From positions 1 through 36,495 of the forward strand of contig CAKTXZ010000025.1 of the NCBI GenBank assembly GCA_934632155.1: 36,495 bases of DNA, in the 5' to 3' direction. A program made the position numbers and the translations under genes. Positions within the stretch are counted from its first letter, which is position 1; each line of letters opens with the position of its first letter. The stretch comes from an uncultured Clostridia bacterium. GTDB lineage: Bacteria; Bacillota; Clostridia; Christensenellales; Aristaeellaceae. This document shows, piece by piece, positions 1 to 7,675 of this stretch. Under the pieces are notes generated by a model. That model was given only the letters and a program-made list of their open reading frames with translations, did no database searches and was not told the DNA's origin.

Positions 1-1004
1 GCGCCAGGACGCTCTACGGCGCGGAGCATGCCAACGTGCAGCCGCATAGCGGCAGTCAGGCGAACATGGCCGTTTATTTTGCGCTGCTGGAGCCGGGCGA
101 TACCGTGCTGGGCATGAGCCTGAACAACGGCGGCCATTTGACGCACGGCAGCGCGGTAAACATCTCGGGCAAGTATTTTCATTTTGAATCCTACGGCATT
201 GACCCCGAAACCGAAACCATCGATTATGACGAGGTCATGCGCATCGCGCAGGCATGCCGCCCCAAGCTGATTGTGGCGGGCGCGTCGGCATATGCGCGCG
301 TGATCGATTTTGCGGCGTTCCGCCGCATTGCGGACGCGGTGGGCGCTTACCTGATGGTGGACATGGCGCACATTGCCGGGCTGGTTGCGGCGGGGTGCCA
401 TCCGTCGCCCGTTCCGTATGCCGACGTAGTGACCACCACAACGCACAAAACGCTGCGCGGCCCGCGCGGGGGGATGATCTTGTGCAGAGCCGCGCTGCAA
501 AAGGCGATTGATAAGGCGATTTTTCCCGGCATTCAGGGCGGCCCGCTGGAGCACGTGATCGCCGCGAAGGCGATTTGCTTCCATGAAGCCATGCAGCCTG
601 CGTTTGCGGAATATCAGCGCCAGATTATTCGCAACGCCAAGGCGCTGGAGGCTGCGCTGCGCGCGCGCGGCGTGCGCATGGTTTCGGACGGAACGGATAA
701 TCACCTGCTGCTGCTGGATTTGTGCGATACGCCGGTTACAGGGCGTGAGCTTGAAACGTGGCTGGGCATGGCGAACATCACCGTGAACAAGAATATGGTG
801 CCGCGCGACCAGCGTAGGCCTACCGAAACCAGCGGCATTCGCATCGGCACGCCCGCCGTGACGACGCGTGGGCTGCGGGAGGCGGAAATGCGCCTGATTG
901 CCGATTGGATCGACCGTGTGCTGCGGGAAGGCGAAGCGGCCGTGCCCGCCGTGCGCGCGGAGGCTGCAGCGCTGACGGCGCGGTTTCCGCTGTATGGACG
1001 TTGA
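1..1004 (+). CDS. glyA: Serine hydroxymethyltransferase, 5'-truncated by window edge
   Basis: PLP enzyme that interconverts serine and glycine while charging tetrahydrofolate with a one-carbon unit; cytosolic. The reading frame is open from the first bases (ARTLYGAEHANVQPHSGSQ), so the gene begins upstream. About 333 residues are visible of the roughly 415 usual for the family, so the N-terminal 80 or so are missing. The PLP-binding lysine lies in TTTTHKTLRGPRGG (codon at 447-449), preceded by the cofactor aspartate and histidine in VDMAHIAG. The C-terminal folate-binding part (TETSGIRIGTPAVTTRG) is intact. The stop is TGA at 1002-1004. It converges on clpX; no plus-strand terminator is obvious in the 150-base gap. 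Identification is essentially certain. Confidence 0.97.
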   Translation, partial: ARTLYGAEHANVQPHSGSQANMAVYFALLEPGDTVLGMSLNNGGHLTHGSAVNISGKYFHFESYGIDPETETIDYDEVMRIAQACRPKLIVAGASAYARVIDFAAFRRIADAVGAYLMVDMAHIAGLVAAGCHPSPVPYADVVTTTTHKTLRGPRGGMILCRAALQKAIDKAIFPGIQGGPLEHVIAAKAICFHEAMQPAFAEYQRQIIRNAKALEAALRARGVRMVSDGTDNHLLLLDLCDTPVTGRELETWLGMANITVNKNMVPRDQRRPTETSGIRIGTPAVTTRGLREAEMRLIADWIDRVLREGEAAVPAVRAEAAALTARFPLYGR

Positions 1005-1090
1005 CGCGCTGCCCGCGGCTGCGCGGTATCCTGAGGATTGACTTTCAAGGGTCTGTTTTCCTCCGTTTATATGACTGCGAGCCGCGCAGA

Positions 1091-1132
1091 GAAACAAAAA
1101 GCAGCCTGCTTGGGGGGAAGCCCCGGCAGGCT
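1091..1132 (-). terminator. Rho-independent terminator of the clpX transcript
   Basis: Read on the minus strand, a 7-bp outer stem (AGCCTGC/GCAGGCT) encloses a GGGG/CCCC inner stem and is followed by GCTTTTTGTTTC. It starts 24 bases past the clpX stop and points away from clpX, so it ends the tig-clpP-clpX transcription. The plus side has no T-run, so it probably does not stop glyA. Confidence 0.8.
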
Positions 1133-1155
1133 GGAATTTGATATTGAATAGGGCT

Positions 1156-2469
1156 TTAGCTGGCGCTTGGCTCCTCCGGAAGCGACGCTTCCTTGGCGGG
1201 CTTCTTGGTCTGCGTGCGGCGCACAGGCGCGTCGCGCAGCGGCGCGCGCTCCAGCCGAGGCTTTTCGCCGCTGGTGATTACGCCCTTGGTAATGACGCAG
1301 CGGCGCACATCCTTTTGGCCGGGCAAATCGAACATGGTGTTCAGCAGCGCGCTTTCGATGATGGCGCGCAGGCCGCGCGCGCCGCTCTTGCGGGCGATGG
1401 CCTGCTCCGCAATGGCGCGCAGCGCCTCGTCCTCGAAGACGAGCTCCGCGCCGTCCAGCTCCATCAGCTTTTGATATTGGCGCACCAGCGCGTTGCGCGG
1501 CTCGGTCAGAATGCGCACCAGCGCGGGCTCGTCCAGCGCGTCGAGGGTGACGGTAACGGGCAGGCGGCCGATGAATTCCGGAATCAGGCCGAACTTGATC
1601 AGATCCTCCGGCCGCATCTGGCGCAGCACGTCGCCGACGTTTTTGTCCTTCTCCGCCTTGGGATCCGCCCCGAAGCCCAGCGCCTTTTTGCCGATGCGCT
1701 GCTCGATCATGCGGCTTAGGCCGTCAAACGCGCCGCCGCAGATGAAGAGGATATTGGTGGTATCGATCTGCAGGCATTCCTGATGGGGATGCTTGCGCCC
1801 GCCTTGCGGCGGCACATTGGCGACCGTACCCTCGAGAATCTTCAGCAGCGCCTGCTGCACGCCTTCGCCGCTGACGTCGCGCGTAATGGAGACGTTTTCG
1901 CCCTTCTTGGCGATCTTGTCGATCTCGTCAATGTAGATGATCCCGCGCTGAGCGGCCTGAATATCGTTGCCGGCGGCCTGAATCAGCCGCAGCAGGATAT
2001 TTTCCACATCTTCGCCGACGTAGCCTGCCTCCGTAAGCGCCGTAGCGTCCGCGATGGCGAAGGGGACGTTCAGGATGCGCGCGAGCGACTGGGCGAGGTA
2101 TGTCTTGCCGCAGCCTGTCGGGCCGATCATCAGGATGTTGGACTTTTGCAGCTCAACATCCTCCTTCTTTTGCGGGGCGGTAATGCGCTTGTAGTGGTTA
2201 TACACCGCGACGCACAGCGTTTTCTTCGCCGCTTCCTGCCCGATGACGTATTCATCCAGCACAGCCTTCATTTCCGAGGGCAGGGGAATCTTCGTCATTT
2301 TCGGGGTGGACATCACGTCCATATCGTCGGAAACGATTTCCTGACACAGCGCGATGCACTCGTTGCAGATATATGCGCCCGGTCCGGCAATCAGCCGCCG
2401 AACCTGATCCTGCGTTTTCCCGCAGAAGGAGCAGCGATGCTTCCGGGGAGTCATATCGTCCTTTGCCAT
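1156..2469 (-). CDS. clpX: ATP-dependent Clp protease ATP-binding subunit ClpX
   Basis: AAA+ unfoldase that feeds tagged proteins into the ClpP chamber; cytosolic. The 437 residues match the family length (about 420-430). The N-terminal zinc-binding domain has Cys13, Cys16, Cys35 and Cys38. Walker A is GPTGCGKT (116-123), the pore loop GYVG lies near 149-152, and Walker B is IIYIDEID (about 176-183). The C-terminal domain keeps the sensor-2 arginine region (KSGARGLRAIIE). The last 25 residues are a lysine- and glutamate-rich tail without conserved motifs. ATG follows a GAGGT ribosome site with short spacing. It lies 21 bases after clpP on the same strand and is probably co-transcribed with it. 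Confidence 0.98.
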   Translation of the reverse strand: MAKDDMTPRKHRCSFCGKTQDQVRRLIAGPGAYICNECIALCQEIVSDDMDVMSTPKMTKIPLPSEMKAVLDEYVIGQEAAKKTLCVAVYNHYKRITAPQKKEDVELQKSNILMIGPTGCGKTYLAQSLARILNVPFAIADATALTEAGYVGEDVENILLRLIQAAGNDIQAAQRGIIYIDEIDKIAKKGENVSITRDVSGEGVQQALLKILEGTVANVPPQGGRKHPHQECLQIDTTNILFICGGAFDGLSRMIEQRIGKKALGFGADPKAEKDKNVGDVLRQMRPEDLIKFGLIPEFIGRLPVTVTLDALDEPALVRILTEPRNALVRQYQKLMELDGAELVFEDEALRAIAEQAIARKSGARGLRAIIESALLNTMFDLPGQKDVRRCVITKGVITSGEKPRLERAPLRDAPVRRTQTKKPAKEASLPEEPSAS

Positions 2470-2490
2470 GCTAACCTCATTTTGCCCGCG

Positions 2491-3078
2491 TTATTTCTTT
2501 CGGGGCTGATAGATTTGGTCGATGATGCCGTAGGCAAGCGCTTCGTCGGCGGACATGAAGTAGTCGCGTTCCACGTCGCGCGCGACCTTTTCAAGCGGCT
2601 GACCGGTCATTTCCGCCATCATGGCGTTCATTTTTTTCTTGGTGCGCAAAAGCCATTCGGCGTGAATGGTGACGTCCGTCGCCTGCCCCGACGCGCCGCC
2701 GGAGGGCTGATGGATCATGATTTCGCTGTTGGGCAGCGCCAGCCGCTTGCCCTTTTCGCCCGCCATGAGCAGGAAAGCGCCCATCGAAGCGGCCAGCCCT
2801 ACGCACACGGTGCGCACCGGGCACTTGATGTAATGCATGGTGTCGTAAATGGCCATGCCGGCGGTTACGGAGCCGCCCGGGCTGTTGATATAGAGGGAAA
2901 TATCCGCGTCCGGGTTATCCGTTTCCAGAAACAGAAGCTGCGCGACCACGGCGTTGGCAACCTGATCGTTAATCTCGCTGCCCAGAAAAACCACGCGATC
3001 CTTGAGCAGGCGGGAATAAATATCGTAGGAGCGCTCGCCGCCGGCGGTTTGCTCCACTACATAGGGAATCAGCGACAT
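2491..3078 (-). CDS. clpP: ATP-dependent Clp protease proteolytic subunit ClpP
   Basis: Serine protease that forms the double-heptamer degradation chamber used by ClpX. I start it at 3078 (MSLIPYVVEQ, 195 residues) because AAGGAGG at 3087-3093 sits 8 bases upstream; the frame is open eight codons further but that start has no ribosome site. The catalytic triad is visible: Ser98 in GLAASMGAF, His123 in MIHQPSGG and Asp172 in ERDYFMS. The oxyanion glycines (SPGGSV, 66-71) are also present. Length matches Bacillus ClpP (about 197). It lies between tig and clpX. The 140-base gap from tig contains two hairpins and a palindrome that could give it separate control. No CtsR-type heptad repeat was seen. 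Confidence 0.98.
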   Translation of the reverse strand: MSLIPYVVEQTAGGERSYDIYSRLLKDRVVFLGSEINDQVANAVVAQLLFLETDNPDADISLYINSPGGSVTAGMAIYDTMHYIKCPVRTVCVGLAASMGAFLLMAGEKGKRLALPNSEIMIHQPSGGASGQATDVTIHAEWLLRTKKKMNAMMAEMTGQPLEKVARDVERDYFMSADEALAYGIIDQIYQPRKK

Positions 3079-3105
3079 GTCATCATCCTCCTTCCATCCC
3101 ATCCT

Positions 3106-3119
3106 CTATCATATGATAG
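3106..3119. promoter_or_regulatory. Perfect 14-bp palindrome in the clpP leader
   Basis: CTATCATATGATAG is an exact inverted repeat lying 12 bases upstream of the clpP ribosome site. It could be an operator or could fold in the mRNA next to the ribosome site. It is not CIRCE-like and not a CtsR heptad pair. Whether it is functional is an inference. Confidence 0.4.
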
Positions 3120-3154
3120 GGTGAATGAAAATATTCTTCGCCATATTGGGACGA

Positions 3155-3208
3155 GGGTGCCGAATGCAAGCAATCGGCACCCCGCCTTCGCGCGGCTGCA
3201 TGCCGCGC
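3155..3208 (-). other. Two hairpins between tig and clpP
   Basis: A perfect 9-bp stem (GGGTGCCGA/TCGGCACCC, 3155-3163 with 3174-3182) and a 7-bp stem (GCGCGGC/GCCGCGC, 3190-3196 with 3202-3208) lie in tandem just after the tig stop. Neither is followed by a T-run on the minus strand. They look more like RNA-stabilising, processing or partial attenuation elements than a full terminator. Confidence 0.45.
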
Positions 3209-3218
3209 CGTCATGCAA

Positions 3219-4607
3219 TTATTCTTCGCCCTTAGCGTCCGCGTCGGTCACGGCGTCGGCGGCCTGCGCAACGGCGTCCAGCGTTTCCTGAACGTTGACC
3301 TTTTCGCTTTCGTCCTTTTCCTCAACCTGAGCGCTTGCCACGATCATGTCGACGACCTTGCGAATCTCGGCGTTCTCCTTCAGGTACTGCTTCTGACGAT
3401 CGTTCAGGGACTTTTTGAATTCCTCCACGTCGCGCCCCATGCGCTCGGCTTCCTCGGCGGTGACCTTCTCCACGTCCTCGTCGGTCGCCTCAACGCCCTC
3501 GGCCTTGACCATCGCCTCCAGCACCAGCTGCATCTTCACGCGGTTCTTGGCCTCGGGACGATACATTTCCTTGATCTGATCCTCGGTCTGGCCGGTGTAT
3601 TTGAGGTAGTCTTCGTATTTGAAGCCCTGATACATCATGCGCATTTTCATTTCGCGGATCATCACGTCGATTTCGTCCTCGATCATGGCGTCGGGAATGT
3701 CGCAGTCCGCGGCGTCCACAGCCTGCTGCACCAGCTCGTTTTCCAGCTGAACGGCGGCGTTCTTGTCGGCCTTCTCCTGCAGCTCCTTCTCCAGCCCTTC
3801 CTTGTAGGCGGCGAAGGTGTTATATTCGCTCACGTCGGCGGCGAAATCATCGTCCAGCGCGGGCTTGACCTTGGTCTGGGCGGAATTGGCCTTCACGTGG
3901 AAGACGGCGTCCTTGCCCTTGAGATTTTCGGCGTGGTATTCCTCAGGGAATTTGACGTTCAGATCCTTTTCTTCGCCGATCTGCATGCCGATCATCTTCT
4001 CCTCAAAGCCGGGGATGAAATGACCGGAGCCCAGCTCCAGCGTCTGCCCCTTGGCGGTGCCGCCCTCAAAGGCTACGCCGTCCACCGTGCCGCAGTAGTC
4101 CAGATTCACGACGTCGCCGTTTTCCAGCGCGCGCCCTTCGACGTCCGCCATGGTGGTGGCCTTATCCACGTCCTGCTGCATGCGGGCGCTGATTTCCTCT
4201 TCCGTCACCTTATGGGTATATTTTACGGCCTTGAGGCCCTTGTAATCGCCCAGCGTGACCTCGGGCTTAACGTATACCTTTACGGAGAATTTCAGATCCT
4301 TGCCTACGCCGATCTGCGTCATTTCGTCCACCTCGGGACGGTCGACGACCTGCAGGCTGTTTTCCTTCACGGCCGCTTCGTATTCCTCGGGGAAAAGAAG
4401 CTCGAACGCTTCGTCATAAAACACGCCTTCGCCGTACATGCCTTCGATCAGCTTGCGGGGCGCCTTGCCCTTGCGGAAGCCCGGCACGTTGACCTTGCCG
4501 CGCAGCTTCAGGTAGGCCTTCTGCACCGCCTCATCGAATTTCGCGGAAGCGATTTCAAAAGTAATCTTCACTTGATTGCCGGAAATTTTCTCTACTGTGT
4601 AGCCCAT
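3219..4607 (-). CDS. tig: Trigger factor (ribosome-associated chaperone and prolyl isomerase)
   Basis: Binds the ribosome exit tunnel and shields nascent chains; also a peptidyl-prolyl isomerase. The N-terminal domain carries the ribosome-docking signature GFRKGKAPR (43-51). The FKBP-like isomerase domain follows (about 150-240; GDVVNLDYCGTVDG, LGSGHFIPGFEE), then the helical chaperone arms, ending in an acidic tail. The start is ATG at 4607 (MGYTVEK, 462 residues): GGAGGG lies 9 bases upstream, whereas the in-frame GTG at 4616 directly abuts that site. A good promoter lies at 4692-4720. It is first in the tig-clpP-clpX cluster, the usual Bacillota order. Confidence 0.97.
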   Translation of the reverse strand: MGYTVEKISGNQVKITFEIASAKFDEAVQKAYLKLRGKVNVPGFRKGKAPRKLIEGMYGEGVFYDEAFELLFPEEYEAAVKENSLQVVDRPEVDEMTQIGVGKDLKFSVKVYVKPEVTLGDYKGLKAVKYTHKVTEEEISARMQQDVDKATTMADVEGRALENGDVVNLDYCGTVDGVAFEGGTAKGQTLELGSGHFIPGFEEKMIGMQIGEEKDLNVKFPEEYHAENLKGKDAVFHVKANSAQTKVKPALDDDFAADVSEYNTFAAYKEGLEKELQEKADKNAAVQLENELVQQAVDAADCDIPDAMIEDEIDVMIREMKMRMMYQGFKYEDYLKYTGQTEDQIKEMYRPEAKNRVKMQLVLEAMVKAEGVEATDEDVEKVTAEEAERMGRDVEEFKKSLNDRQKQYLKENAEIRKVVDMIVASAQVEEKDESEKVNVQETLDAVAQAADAVTDADAKGEE

Positions 4608-4691
4608 CAGGAACACCCTCCGTTATTCGCCTTTGCGGCGCCATTGTGCCGCAGCCCGCAAGGAACGCATAAGGCCAAAGCACTAACTTAC

Positions 4692-4720
4692 ATGATAGCA
4701 CAAAAAACAGGAAAATGCAA
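4692..4720 (-). promoter_or_regulatory. Sigma-A type promoter for tig
   Basis: On the minus strand TTGCAT, a 17-base spacer, and TATCAT preceded by TGC (extended -10). It lies about 85 bases upstream of the tig start and is the only good match in the gap. Confidence 0.65.
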
Positions 4721-5021
4721 GCATTTCCGCAGCCTGTCCCAAAAGTCGCATCAGGCTTGCGGGTGCAGAGAAGCGCGGTTCGCCCTTCATTTCCATGCGT
4801 ATCGCCCGGCTTACCGGGCGGGGAAATGCTGCGAAGCGTTTGCGCAGCCCAATCATTTCTGCAGTCTTGCCACGCCGATGAAGCTTTTCGCCCTGCAGGA
4901 AGCGCGTTAAAGCCGCAGCGCTTTGACGCGCAGGGAACCATGCGGGCGTCCATGCTCCTTTCCGGCTGGAATCGATCATATTTGCCCGTGCGTTTTGCAG
5001 CCGCCGCAGCTGGCGGGATCG
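4721..5021. other. Non-coding gap with no recognised gene
   Basis: This 300-base stretch separates the tig promoter from the end of the AlkP-family gene. Open frames exist on both strands but show no family resemblance and no ribosome site. Two hairpins are present: CGCCCGG/CCGGGCG (4803-4820, 4-base loop) and a weak CCGCC/GGCGG (5001-5016). Neither has a T-run, so I cannot point to the terminator of the minus-strand gene that ends here. No tRNA or repeat was seen. Confidence 0.5.
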
Positions 5022-6140
5022 TTATGCTTCCTTTCCGAGGGCCGCGGGTCGAATAACGATCAGCGGCACGGCCATCTCGGTCTGCGTCAGCCCGGCATGC
5101 ACGCCCTTCAGGCAGGTTTCCTCCCTGCGCGCGGCAATGCATTCCTTCGCCGTGGCCAGCGCCACGTAATCGCCGACAAAATCGTAAACCGCCGGGTTGG
5201 TTTCGCCCGGCCCCAGATAATCGCGGATGAACGCATCGCCCGTGAGCAGCAGGAAGCCGTCGCCCATTTCACGCTGGAAAGCCTCGGGAAAGGAAGCGAC
5301 GCAATCCGGCTTTACATAGAAATTTACCGTGCGCGATTCGAGAGTCGGGGCGCGCAGGAGCATGCCCAGCAGCGCGGGATGATCCTCAAGGTACAGAAAA
5401 TGCCCGTCGACCAGCCCGTGATCGGCGGTAAGGAGCAGCAGCGTATCCTCCGGCAGGCGTGCGGCAAAGGCGGCGATTTTCGCGTTCAGGTTCTCCACGA
5501 TCTGGCGCACTTTGCCTGCGTAGCAGCCCTTTTCGTGCATGGTATGGTCGGGCTCCGGCCAGTAGGAATAGATATAGCGGCGCGTACCGTCGCCGGCAAG
5601 GCGCAGGCTTTCGTCCATCAGCCTGCCGAGCGTGGCTGCGGGCGGGTCGGAAAAGGGCGAAACGCAGCAGGCCGTCGCCCTGCCTGCCGCCGTGATACGC
5701 GGAAAAATGGCGCTGCGCGGAATGAAGCGGTTGGCGACATGAAAATCCGCCGCGCGGCGGCCGTCGCTTTGATTGGTGAAGATATCCACCGCCTTATCGA
5801 TTTGCGGAAAATACAGCGTCCAGCCGAGCCATGCATGCTCGCGCGGCGATTGCCCGCATTCGATGGTCGAAGTGGCGCAGGTGGTGGTGGGCGGGTAAAC
5901 GCTCGAAAGCGTATGCGCCATGTGACGGCGCAGGAAAGCGTCCTCGGGCAGCGTTTTTTCCAGCAAATCAACGCTCAGCCCGTCAAAGAGCATCAGGAGA
6001 ACCGTTCTGTAATTGCGCTCGGCCAGCACACCGTCCAGAAAAGGAAGCGTGGGGTGGGGCAACGCGAGTCCCTCAAAGGCGGCGATGGAGGCGATAACGT
6101 TCAGGCCGCAGTTGCTGTAATCAGGCTTTGGCAACGCCAC
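5022..6140 (-). CDS. Alkaline phosphatase superfamily protein (nucleotide pyrophosphatase/phosphodiesterase type)
   Basis: Predicted metal-dependent phosphodiesterase or phosphatase; the natural substrate cannot be read from the sequence. The fold's metal sites are visible in order: Asp53 in LMLFDGLS, the Thr nucleophile region PPTTTCATSTIECG (83-96), Asp198/His199/His202 in PEPDHTMH, Asp240-His241 in LLTADHGL, and a late His in VHAGLTQTEM. There is no signal peptide or membrane segment, so it is probably cytosolic. Start is GTG at 6140, 8 bases from GGGAGG; the TTG at 6134 is a weaker alternative. It overlaps the preceding LeuB-like gene by 20 bases and ends a long minus-strand gene string, which suggests tight co-expression. 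Confidence 0.85.
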   Translation of the reverse strand: MALPKPDYSNCGLNVIASIAAFEGLALPHPTLPFLDGVLAERNYRTVLLMLFDGLSVDLLEKTLPEDAFLRRHMAHTLSSVYPPTTTCATSTIECGQSPREHAWLGWTLYFPQIDKAVDIFTNQSDGRRAADFHVANRFIPRSAIFPRITAAGRATACCVSPFSDPPAATLGRLMDESLRLAGDGTRRYIYSYWPEPDHTMHEKGCYAGKVRQIVENLNAKIAAFAARLPEDTLLLLTADHGLVDGHFLYLEDHPALLGMLLRAPTLESRTVNFYVKPDCVASFPEAFQREMGDGFLLLTGDAFIRDYLGPGETNPAVYDFVGDYVALATAKECIAARREETCLKGVHAGLTQTEMAVPLIVIRPAALGKEA

Positions 6141-7086
6141 CGGGAAAGCCTCCCTTCGTCAGTAATTCGCCCGCTACGGCAATCTGCTCGCAGACGCGGC
6201 GGGTAATCGTCTGTGCGGCGGAGGCTTCGGCGTCCGCCCCGGCGCTTTGCCATCCGGCGGACTGCACGTTGTTCACCGCGGCCTCGAGGCACGCGGCCTC
6301 GCGCTGCAGCCCCAACGAATAGCGCAGCATGGCCGCGATTGCGCCCGCAAGGCCAAAGGGGGAAAGGCCGTCGTCCTCCGGGGGAACCAGCGGGCCGTAC
6401 ACGCCGGGCGCGGAATCGTCCATCGACGCGTCGTATATCAGCCCGGGGCGCGAGCACAGCGCCGTACCGGCGGCGGTCAGAATGCCGCCCGCATAGGGCG
6501 GGCAAAACGTCATGCCCATACGCTCGGGCGCAGCGATCATGCCGGTTACAGCCGCCTGCGCGGAGCAATCGCTCCATGAAAGCTGTGGAAAATCGACCGC
6601 CTGTACGCGTGCGGCGCTGAGAAACTCCTCCCCCGCCGGGCCGTTGGCCGGAACGATCATGACGCGCGCGTCCTCGCCCTGCGCGAAACGGAACGCGGCG
6701 CGCATGGCGCGGCGAACAGTATCGCTGTCGATGGAGAATGCCTGCGCGATATAAAGCGATACGGGCGCTTCATGCCGCCCGCACAGCGATGCGGGCACGC
6801 AAAGCGAACGGATGCGCAGCGGCATATCCATTTCGTCCAGCAGCGCCTGCGCGCTTTCGCAGGCGGTATCGCACAGCAAAACGGCCTGACATTGCAGACA
6901 GGCCCGGAGGGTGCTTTCCGGCAGCGCCTCGCCGCAGACGGCGACGGCTTTTTCGCCGATTTTCCCCTGCATCAGGACGAAGCTGTGGTCGAAGGCGGCC
7001 GAAACTTCGGTCAGCATGGCTTCTGCAAGCGGGCGCAGCTTTTCGCCCGCCGCCGTTCCCGGCAGAAGCATGATTTTTGCATGCAC
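6121..7086 (-). CDS. Degenerate isopropylmalate/isocitrate dehydrogenase-like protein
   Basis: The fold is that of the LeuB/Icd decarboxylating dehydrogenases. The N-terminus IMLLPGTAAGEKL resembles the family's LPGDGIG start. The C-terminal third (SAPGVYGPLVPPEDDG, then AGAIAAMLRYSLGLQREA) follows the family's HGSAPDIAGKG...MMLRYSFGL block. Key active-site features look lost: the NxFGDILSDEA metal loop reads CPPYAGGILTAAG, so its two aspartates are gone; the DKAN lysine region reads VPANGP; and the NAD-loop histidine is absent. The 321 residues fall short of the usual 350 or so. I infer that it is not a standard dehydrogenase and may be a binding or regulatory protein. GTG start with AAAGGA 11 bases upstream. 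It sits between pyrR and the AlkP-family gene. Confidence 0.65.
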   Translation of the reverse strand: MHAKIMLLPGTAAGEKLRPLAEAMLTEVSAAFDHSFVLMQGKIGEKAVAVCGEALPESTLRACLQCQAVLLCDTACESAQALLDEMDMPLRIRSLCVPASLCGRHEAPVSLYIAQAFSIDSDTVRRAMRAAFRFAQGEDARVMIVPANGPAGEEFLSAARVQAVDFPQLSWSDCSAQAAVTGMIAAPERMGMTFCPPYAGGILTAAGTALCSRPGLIYDASMDDSAPGVYGPLVPPEDDGLSPFGLAGAIAAMLRYSLGLQREAACLEAAVNNVQSAGWQSAGADAEASAAQTITRRVCEQIAVAGELLTKGGFPGGVAKA

Positions 7087-7125
7087 GCGGCAATCATCCT
7101 TTGTAATGCGGATTGGGTAATAGCG

Positions 7126-7671
7126 CTACAGCGTTTGAATTTCCACGGCGGACAGGCCGTCGATTTCGGGCACCTTGACGGCGATAAGCTCGCTTCGGGA
7201 GGTGGGCACGTTTTTGCCCACAAAGTCCGCGCGAATGGGCAGCTCGCGATGCCCGCGATCCACCAAAATGGCCAGCTGAATGCGCGCGGGCCGCCCCAGC
7301 GCCATCAGCGCGTCAATCGCCGCGCGCGCGGTGCGCCCGGTGAAGAGCACGTCGTCCACCAGCACAATGTGCCGCCCGGTAACGGAAAAGGGCACGTCGG
7401 TTTCATTCAGATGCGGCTCGCCCTGAGGGGATGCGGCGCTCAGGTCGTCGCGGTAGAGCGTGATGTCCAGCACGCCCACCGGCACGTCGCGCCCCTCGAT
7501 CTGCCGGATTTTTTCGGCGATGCGGCGCGCCAGCGGCTCGCCCCGGCGGCGAATACCGATCAGCGCGACCTGCTCGCAGCCGCCGTTGTTTTCCAGAATT
7601 TCATGCGCAATGCGCGTCAGAGCGCGGTTGATGGCCGCGTCGTCCATCAGGACGGTTTTCAGGGTCGGCAT
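7126..7671 (-). CDS. pyrR: Bifunctional pyrimidine operon regulator / uracil phosphoribosyltransferase PyrR
   Basis: PRPP-dependent type I phosphoribosyltransferase fold. In Bacillota, PyrR binds pyr mRNA when UMP is high and promotes termination; it also makes UMP from uracil and PRPP. The PRPP loop is IVLVDDVLFTGRTARA (102-117). The sequence keeps the PyrR-specific RRRGEPLARRI (41-51) and LDITLYRDDL (68-77) blocks and the family length (181 versus about 180). ATG lies 6 bases from GGGAGTG, and that site overlaps the end of the upstream capA-like gene (4-base gap). No other pyr gene and no recognisable pyr attenuator is in the window, so its targets lie elsewhere. Confidence 0.95.
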   Translation of the reverse strand: MPTLKTVLMDDAAINRALTRIAHEILENNGGCEQVALIGIRRRGEPLARRIAEKIRQIEGRDVPVGVLDITLYRDDLSAASPQGEPHLNETDVPFSVTGRHIVLVDDVLFTGRTARAAIDALMALGRPARIQLAILVDRGHRELPIRADFVGKNVPTSRSELIAVKVPEIDGLSAVEIQTL

Positions 7672-7675
7672 GCTT

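Noticed and set aside
1783..3291. A 502-codon plus-strand open frame opposite clpX and clpP
   Set aside because: It is the mirror of well-identified minus-strand genes. High GC codon bias keeps the antisense frame open; it shows no family motifs.
4803..4820. CGCCCGG/CCGGGCG hairpin as a terminator
   Set aside because: No T-run on either strand, and it is about 200 bases from the nearest gene end.
4683..4979. A 98-codon minus-strand frame in the gap downstream of the AlkP-family gene
   Set aside because: No ribosome site, no homology by eye, and it overlaps the tig promoter.
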